A DNA stretch of 64,000 nt from Uloborus plumipes. Its lineage: Eukaryota; Arthropoda; Arachnida; Araneae; Uloboridae. The translations under genes were made by a program, and so were the position numbers. The stretch spans positions 62,001-126,000 of the forward strand of contig JAXGGA010002264.1 of NCBI GenBank assembly GCA_038373865.1. Direction: 5' to 3'. Positions 58,314-64,000 of the stretch are shown one piece after another; position 1 is the first letter of the stretch, and each line of letters begins with the position of its first letter. The notes under the pieces are model-generated. The model searched no databases and was not told the origin of the DNA. It was given only the letters and a program-made list of their open reading frames with translations.

Positions 58314-61300
58314 ATGGTGTGGCAGTGACATTTTTTGATTTTCTCATTTTTTACATGCGAAAGTAGGTCATGAGAAATGAACATTCTGAAGTTTCTAGCC
58401 TACCAAAAAATTTTGTTCGCTCGGTAAAAATTCCTGAAGTTTGACGCTTTCCTTTTTTGGTAAAACCACTGAAAGACGCATTTCAGTGCACTGTAGCTTT
58501 TTACAGAAACACCACCTCAAGGTTATGTTTGCATTTATTGATTGTACAGTGTCTGTTTATGATGACCTCATAGTTATTTGGGTTAGGAGTTGCTTTCCTT
58601 AGTTAAGTGGCCGCAAAATAATGCTTTTAGTCCATTTTCACTCGACTGTAAACTGCGTTATTTCCCCCTAAAAGCATCCTCCGACTTTTTTTTTATAACA
58701 TATACTGGAAATTTATACAAGGAAGAGAATATATGGAACGAAAATTGTTTAATACTTCATTGCTTTGAAGAATTTTCAAAATGTATGGTTTTTTGATCGC
58801 ATTTAACTTAAAATAGTGACCCTAAAAAAAATAACTTTTATGGACTATGGAACCTACAGATGTCCAGAATAACGTAAAAAAGAAAGCGTAGGGTCTCTTC
58901 TAGTTTTCGAGAAAATATAATTATTATTATTATTATTGTAGCTCATTTTAATGCTTTTCTTCATAGTAAAAATGTGTCCTTCAAGTAGGTTATATCAGTA
59001 GAAACTCTAAGAATACAATAATGATGTGTATAAATTTATATGCAGAAAGAGAAAAAGACTAAAAACACGTAATTTTGTTTAAATTTTTACAATTTTTAGT
59101 TTTTTAACGGCAATTAACTCAAAACACGATAAATCATTACTGAGAACTATTAAATGTACATATTACTAGCTTTGAAATACTTAATAAAGCAAATTCGTTG
59201 AGGTATCTTCAGAGGTATTCCAGTGGGAGATCAGTGACCTCCCAAAAAATTTCATATTCGAAAAGTTTTGTTGACGATCCGGCAAATTTGGAAACAATAT
59301 TGCAACATTAAAATCTTCTATTTTTTTACTTTTTACATATTAAGATTATTTTTTTATGTTTTATGATACCTGCATATGCGTAAAACAACGTAAAAGAGAA
59401 AGCGACGTGTGGTCTCTTCTAGTATTAAAGAAAAGAAAAATTGTGTAGCTCATTTTAATACGTTCTCTAGTAGTAAAATGCGTCCAGTATGTCGGTCAGA
59501 TCTGTTAAAACTTAAAGGAAATAATAAATTTTTATGTGTGTGCATAGAGAAAGAAAACGACTTACAACACTTAATTTTGTCTGCATTTTTAGAATTTTGA
59601 GCTTTTTATTGCAATTAACTCAAAAAACGATAAGTTATTACTGAGGGAATTATTGAATTTGGGTAGTACTAGCTAGAAATATTCGAAAAAGTAAATACTG
59701 TGAGGTATTTTTAGAAGTTTCCCCAATGGGAGGTCAAAGGAGGTCACTGTGACATCCTGAAAAATTTCATACACGGAAAAATTTTCTGACAATTCAGCAA
59801 CTTTGGAAACAATATTGCAACATTGAAATTTTCTATTTATTTTTTACATGTGAGCTTGATCGTATTTTATCATTCGAAAAAAAATAGGAAATTTCTTTGG
59901 CAAATTAAGAACATCTTCTTGAGAAGTATAAGATACCCACGGGCACTCGAGCTTAAATTTTTACAAAATACGATCAAGTACACATGCAAAAAATGTATCA
60001 TTAAAAAAATCTCAATGTTGCAATGCTGTTTCTAAATTTGCCGAATCGTCAGCAAAATTTTTCGAATGTGAAATTTTTCGAGAATACACTGTGGCCCCCC
60101 ACTAGAATACCTCTGAAGATACCTCACCGAATTTACTTTTCCAATATTTCAAAACTAGTAATATGAGTATTCAATAGTTCTCTCAGTAATGACTTATCGT
60201 TTTTTGTGTTAAACGCAATTAAAAAACTAAAAATTATAAACATTTAGATAAAATTAAGTAACAAGTTTTAGCAGATCTGACCTGCATACTGGACACATTT
60301 TACTGCGAGAAAACTTATTAAAATGAGCTGCATTTTTTTTCTTTAAAACTGGAAGGGACTCCAGGCCGCTTTCTTTTTTACGTTGTTTTACACATATGCA
60401 GGTATCATATAATACAAAAAATATAATCGTAATAAGTAAAAAAATAATAGAAAATTTCATGTTGCAATATTGTTTCGAAATTTGCCAAATCGTCGGTAAA
60501 TTTCTTTAATATAAAAATATTTAGGAGGTCACTGAATTCCCATTCGAATGCCTCTGAAGATACCTCACATAATTTACTTTTCCAATATTTCAAAGCGAGT
60601 AATATGTACATTCAATAGTTCCCTCAGCAATTATTTATCTTTTTTTGAGTTAATTGCAATTAAGAAACTAAAAACTATAAAAATTTTGACAAAATTAATT
60701 GGTTTTTAGTCTTTTTCTATGTGCAAATTTATATACATCATCGCTATATACTTAACCCTTTGACGGTTATGGAAATGAGCAGTTTCCGTTCACTTAATTC
60801 ACGCAGCATTAGGAGTAAACAGTAGTCGAAAGTGGCAGCTGTTTTCCCCCGCCGTTCTTCCGAAAATGTCACCTTTCTCTGGCGATGCCGTAGATAGCTC
60901 GCCTCGCGCGTTTTAAAAATTTCTTAAAGTATTTATAGTACATAAATAACAGTTTTTACGTACCTTAAAATAGTTATTAAACAGTAAATTATAAATGATT
61001 ATAACCAATTATATAAATAATAATAGTTAATTATAAATATAAGACAAATATTAAATTGAAAGGACTAAATAAATGCAACTAATGTAAATCTTTATGAAGC
61101 ACAGTATAAATACAGTAATTACCTAAAAATCTTTTTGTGTGTGATATACTTTAAAACATGGAATTGCACATAATGGGGCATTACAGTCTTTGCAATACGT
61201 ACGCGAGTAGTGCTCGTTACTAACCATTTCGGTCAAAATCTTGCTCCCGAGCGGAACTCGTTTGCGCGCATTATGAAGCACGATTCGATTGCGAGCTGAA

Positions 61301-62030
61301 CTCGTTCATAACCATCAAAGGGTTAAAGTTTCAGCAGATCTGACCTACTTGATGGACGCATTTTGCTAAGAGAAAAAAGCATTAAAATAAGCTACAAAAA
61401 ATATTTTCTTAAACTAGAAGAAACCCCACGCTTTTTGTTTTTCTGTTTGTTTTACGTTATTCTACACATCTGTAGGTTCCATAATTCATAGGAGTTATTT
61501 TTTTCTAGGCTTGCTGTTTTGAGTTAAACACGATAAAAAAACCACAAATTTTGAAAAATATCAGTCTTTTTCTCTTCAAAGCAATGAAATATTATACAAT
61601 TTCCGTACCTCATATTCTTTTCATAGAATAAATTTTCAGTATACGTTAAAAAAAAAATTCGGGGGGTCTTTTTGGGGGAAATAATGCAGTTTAAATTCGA
61701 GCAAAAATGGACTAAAAACCATACTTTGCGGCTGCTTAACTAAAAACATTAAACACAACCCAAATAACTATGGGGTTCTCATAACCAGACACTGTACAAT
61801 CAATAAATGTAAACATAACCTTGAAGTGGTGTTTCTGTAAAAAACTACAGCGCACTGAAATTCGTCTTTCAGGCGTTTTACCAAAAAAGCCCTGCAAAAC
61901 GTCAAACTTTGGGAATTTTCAGCGAGCAAACAAAATTTTTTGGGGGCTAAAAACTTCAGAATGGTCACTTCTCATGTTCTACTTTCACATATAAAAAAAC
62001 TGAAGAAAATAAAACTATGTCACTGCCAAA
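58314..62030. mobile_element. Large fold-back element, copy 2
   Basis: Homologous to 12155-14795 along its length. The ends are GGTGTGGCAGTGACATTTTT and, inverted, ACTATGTCACTGCC. Inverted arms of about 1.5 kb meet near 59870. Sub-units again carry CAGATCTGACC(T/G) motifs and GGGAGGTCA-type motifs. The right arm is split by a TTAA element at 60756-61322. Without that the copy is about 3.1 kb, longer than copy 1. No coding sequence. Confidence 0.75.
60756..61322. mobile_element. piggyBac-like MITE with recoverable empty site
   Basis: The junctions are TTAA-CCCTTTGACGGTTATG and CATAACCATCAAAGGG-TTAA. The interior has GAACTCGTT-type motifs near the right end. The empty target survives as AACTTTAAGTATATAGCAAT (TTAA at 12844-12847) in the other fold-back copy, read on the opposite strand. 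567 bp, non-coding. Confidence 0.9.
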
Positions 62031-63159
62031 ATTTCCCTTTTTTGTCTGATTTTCAAAATAATGGTTCTGAAATGCATGATCTTCCGTACAAGTTGCAATT
62101 GGAAACTCAAATTAACAGATGTCCATAAACTGATGTTTGTAACTTGTGTCAAACGGTTAATCAGAATACAATCATAATATAATCTCGCAATTTTTTTTTT
62201 TTTTTTTTTTTTTTGGCTTATGGGAATAAATAAGGTACCAAATTGTTCAGAATTGAACTACGCATAGCATATATTTTTTTCCAAAAGATGGAAAAAATTT
62301 AATTTTAAGAGCCCATTGACCCCTTAAAACAATTAATTTCGAATATTTATTTTTAACATTTAAAAATGTACCTGGTCATAATTGCGTCCACAGCAATAAA
62401 AAGTAAAGGCGGCGAAATAAATCGCTTTTGGTTGGAAGCAAATGCGATATTTATTGATTCTCTGAGAATACCGGTTTTGAGCAGTAATGTACTGCACAAA
62501 AGTAAGGTGGCAAGAGCCATGAGGAGGCAGCGATTCTAAAAAGAGCCCGAATGAGGGCGGGGTAGGGAATCTCTTCTGTTTTTATGGTGGCCAAAGTAAC
62601 GTTCGAGATTTGGCCGTGCTTAGTAGAGTCCATACCGAGTAGCGAAATGTCTGAGAGGAAATGTTATGATAACAAATATTCACAAATGGTTCTGGTCAAG
62701 CCCATGAGTGCGAAAGTACAGCTGTCCACAGAGTAATCCTTTCCAGGCTATAAATGGCCAAGCAGAGAAGGTTTTTTCATCTTCGAGTCTGAACTGATTG
62801 AGCGAAAATGCCTACGAAGGTTGGGGTCTTCGAGCGATATGTCAGCCTTTTCGGTACATTTCTAAGAGACTGCCGAGGTGACTGAATAAATCGCTATTGT
62901 TCCGAGAGGTCAGTTTATAGAGTGCAGTTTCAAAAGGATTGGCTAAGTGACTTTTGAAATTATTCAAGTTCATGTTAATTTGCGTTTCGCCGGTATTTTA
63001 AGATGTTTTAAATGTGTTTTACTTAACAGTTTTAGTAATAGTGAAATCGTAAGTGCTAGTTTCACGTGCATGGTATAGTCAAAGTGCTAGAAAAAAAAAA
63101 GTTTTATCTTTCTAGCACTTATGGGTTATTGTGTGTTATTTTTTAGGCACTAATTTTGT
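62031..63159. other. Unassigned DNA upstream of gene 2
   Basis: Poly(T) at 62189-62214. No exon, domain or repeat boundary is recognised. The minus-strand frame 62451-62633 shows no domain. Confidence 0.5.
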
Positions 63160-63650
63160 TTTGTACAGTAAGTCAAAAAGCCAGGGACTAAACAGAACTA
63201 AATGCGATACACCTCCAGCTCGATCATACCATCCAGAGACTGCTGTTTCGTCCTCATCTGGCTTAGTCAGTAACCGAACTGGAGGCCGAAATAGTCTCGT
63301 ATTAGCCAAGAGGTAGCCAACTGGTAGCTAATGTAAAATTACCACACCAGTGAAAGACCGTAGCAACCAAGTCAAAACCTGGGTATTAAGCAACGAGTTA
63401 AATCTCTCTTAAGCTAGGGCTAAGGAGATCGACACCGCCCCTTCGGTCATGTCATTTAGAGACTGCAGCTTTGTCCTTATTCGAATTCACCAGTCTGGCT
63501 GAAGCAGTAACCGAGCGGAAGGCAGAAAACCTCTTATGGAAGCTAAGAGTGCCAAACAAACTGATAGCTTAAGTAAATTCAGCCCACCAGCGAGAAACCG
63601 CAATAATCGAACCTTTCAACAAGTAAATTAAAGGCAGTGTTTGGGTATTA
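63160..63650 (+). repeat. Two diverged copies of a dispersed repeat
   Basis: About 63180-63400 and 63425-63650 align with each other: AGACTGC(T/A)G, GTAACCGA(A/G)C, GGCCGAAATAGTCTCGTATT against GGCAGAAAACCTCTTATGGA, and CACCAG(T/C)GA(A)A(G/A)ACCG. Part of the pattern also occurs inverted at 53280-53430. Short frames here are not supported as genes. It could be a SINE or low-copy satellite; no Pol III boxes are seen. Confidence 0.55.
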
Positions 63651-64000
63651 TGCAGTAAGTAAAATTCGTTCAATCGAACTCTCAATTCAACTGCAATTTC
63701 AACTGTTCGTTCAACTACGTGCAAGAAATTGCATAGAACACGGATGTTTCCTCCTAACCCTTCACTGCACGATTTTTTATATTTTCATGAAAGAAATCAT
63801 TTGTTACCTTTTAAATAGCCCTGAGCTCAGGAAAAATGAAGAAAAAAATTAATCTTAAAAATGTGCACCAAAACTGATGTTTTAATTGTTTGTTCTATGT
63901 ATGGCACAAAGCACATAGCATATGCTTTGTATGCCGATAAGTGTAATAATCTACAATGTGTTTTGTTCCATAAGTGGTATAAACAAACTTTCCACTAAGT

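Overview
The window is animal nuclear DNA, most probably from a spider or another arachnid. It is AT-rich, intron-rich and packed with transposon remains. The only host genes I can support are two partial chymotrypsin-fold (S1A) serine protease genes that converge tail to tail near 32.25 kb. The spider assignment is an inference. It rests on proclotting-enzyme-like protease sequence and on a retrotransposon C-terminal fragment at 57.7 kb that resembles, from memory, fragments common in spider genomes.

Gene 1 lies on the + strand with exons 5017-5111, 15891-16156, 23094-23227 and 32049-32222. It carries His57, Asp102 and Ser195, but its S1 pocket (Gly189, Gly216, Thr226) is not trypsin-like. 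Gene 2 lies on the - strand with exons 55714-55991, 53655-53794 and 32313-32471. Its S1 pocket is trypsin-like (Asp189, Gly216, Gly226) and it has an unusual GDSGS active-site loop. Comparable introns sit in the same phases, so the genes are paralogues. Only 90 bp separate the stop codons and the poly(A) signals fall inside this shared stretch. Both 5' ends (pro-region, activation site, and the His57 exon of gene 2) lie outside the window.

Nearly everything else is mobile DNA inside introns of 1.9 to 21 kb. 1-1.4 kb: head-to-tail Helitron-like elements with minisatellites. 2.7-4.8, 18.7-22.8 and 24.1-30.3 kb: three large TA-flanked elements with CACTGTTAAAA-type or CACTCTTAAAA-type ends. 5.2-9.1 kb: a TA-flanked element with GTCGGCC motifs at both ends and a dead RNase H fragment. 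12.2-14.8 and 58.3-62.0 kb: two copies of one fold-back element. 17.9-23.0 kb: a hAT-like element containing a TA element, which contains a decayed piggyBac, which contains a small TTAA element. 33.1-35.2, 42.1-50.5 and 50.6-53.0 kb: three elements sharing TARRGTG-type ends and fragments of transposase-like proteins I cannot assign to a named superfamily. Two of these have perfect 9-bp target duplications. 36.5-41.9 kb: a hAT MITE, a truncated mariner, and a dead Tc1 split by a small GC-rich MITE.

The most interesting signals are the TARRGTG elements with 9-bp duplications, an 11-unit ~170-bp array carrying TGACGTCA beside GCGGCCATTTT, and two insertions whose exact empty sites survive elsewhere in the window (a Helitron at 49124-50122 and a TTAA element at 60756-61322). 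All protein-family calls come from reading the sequence and from memory; no search was run.
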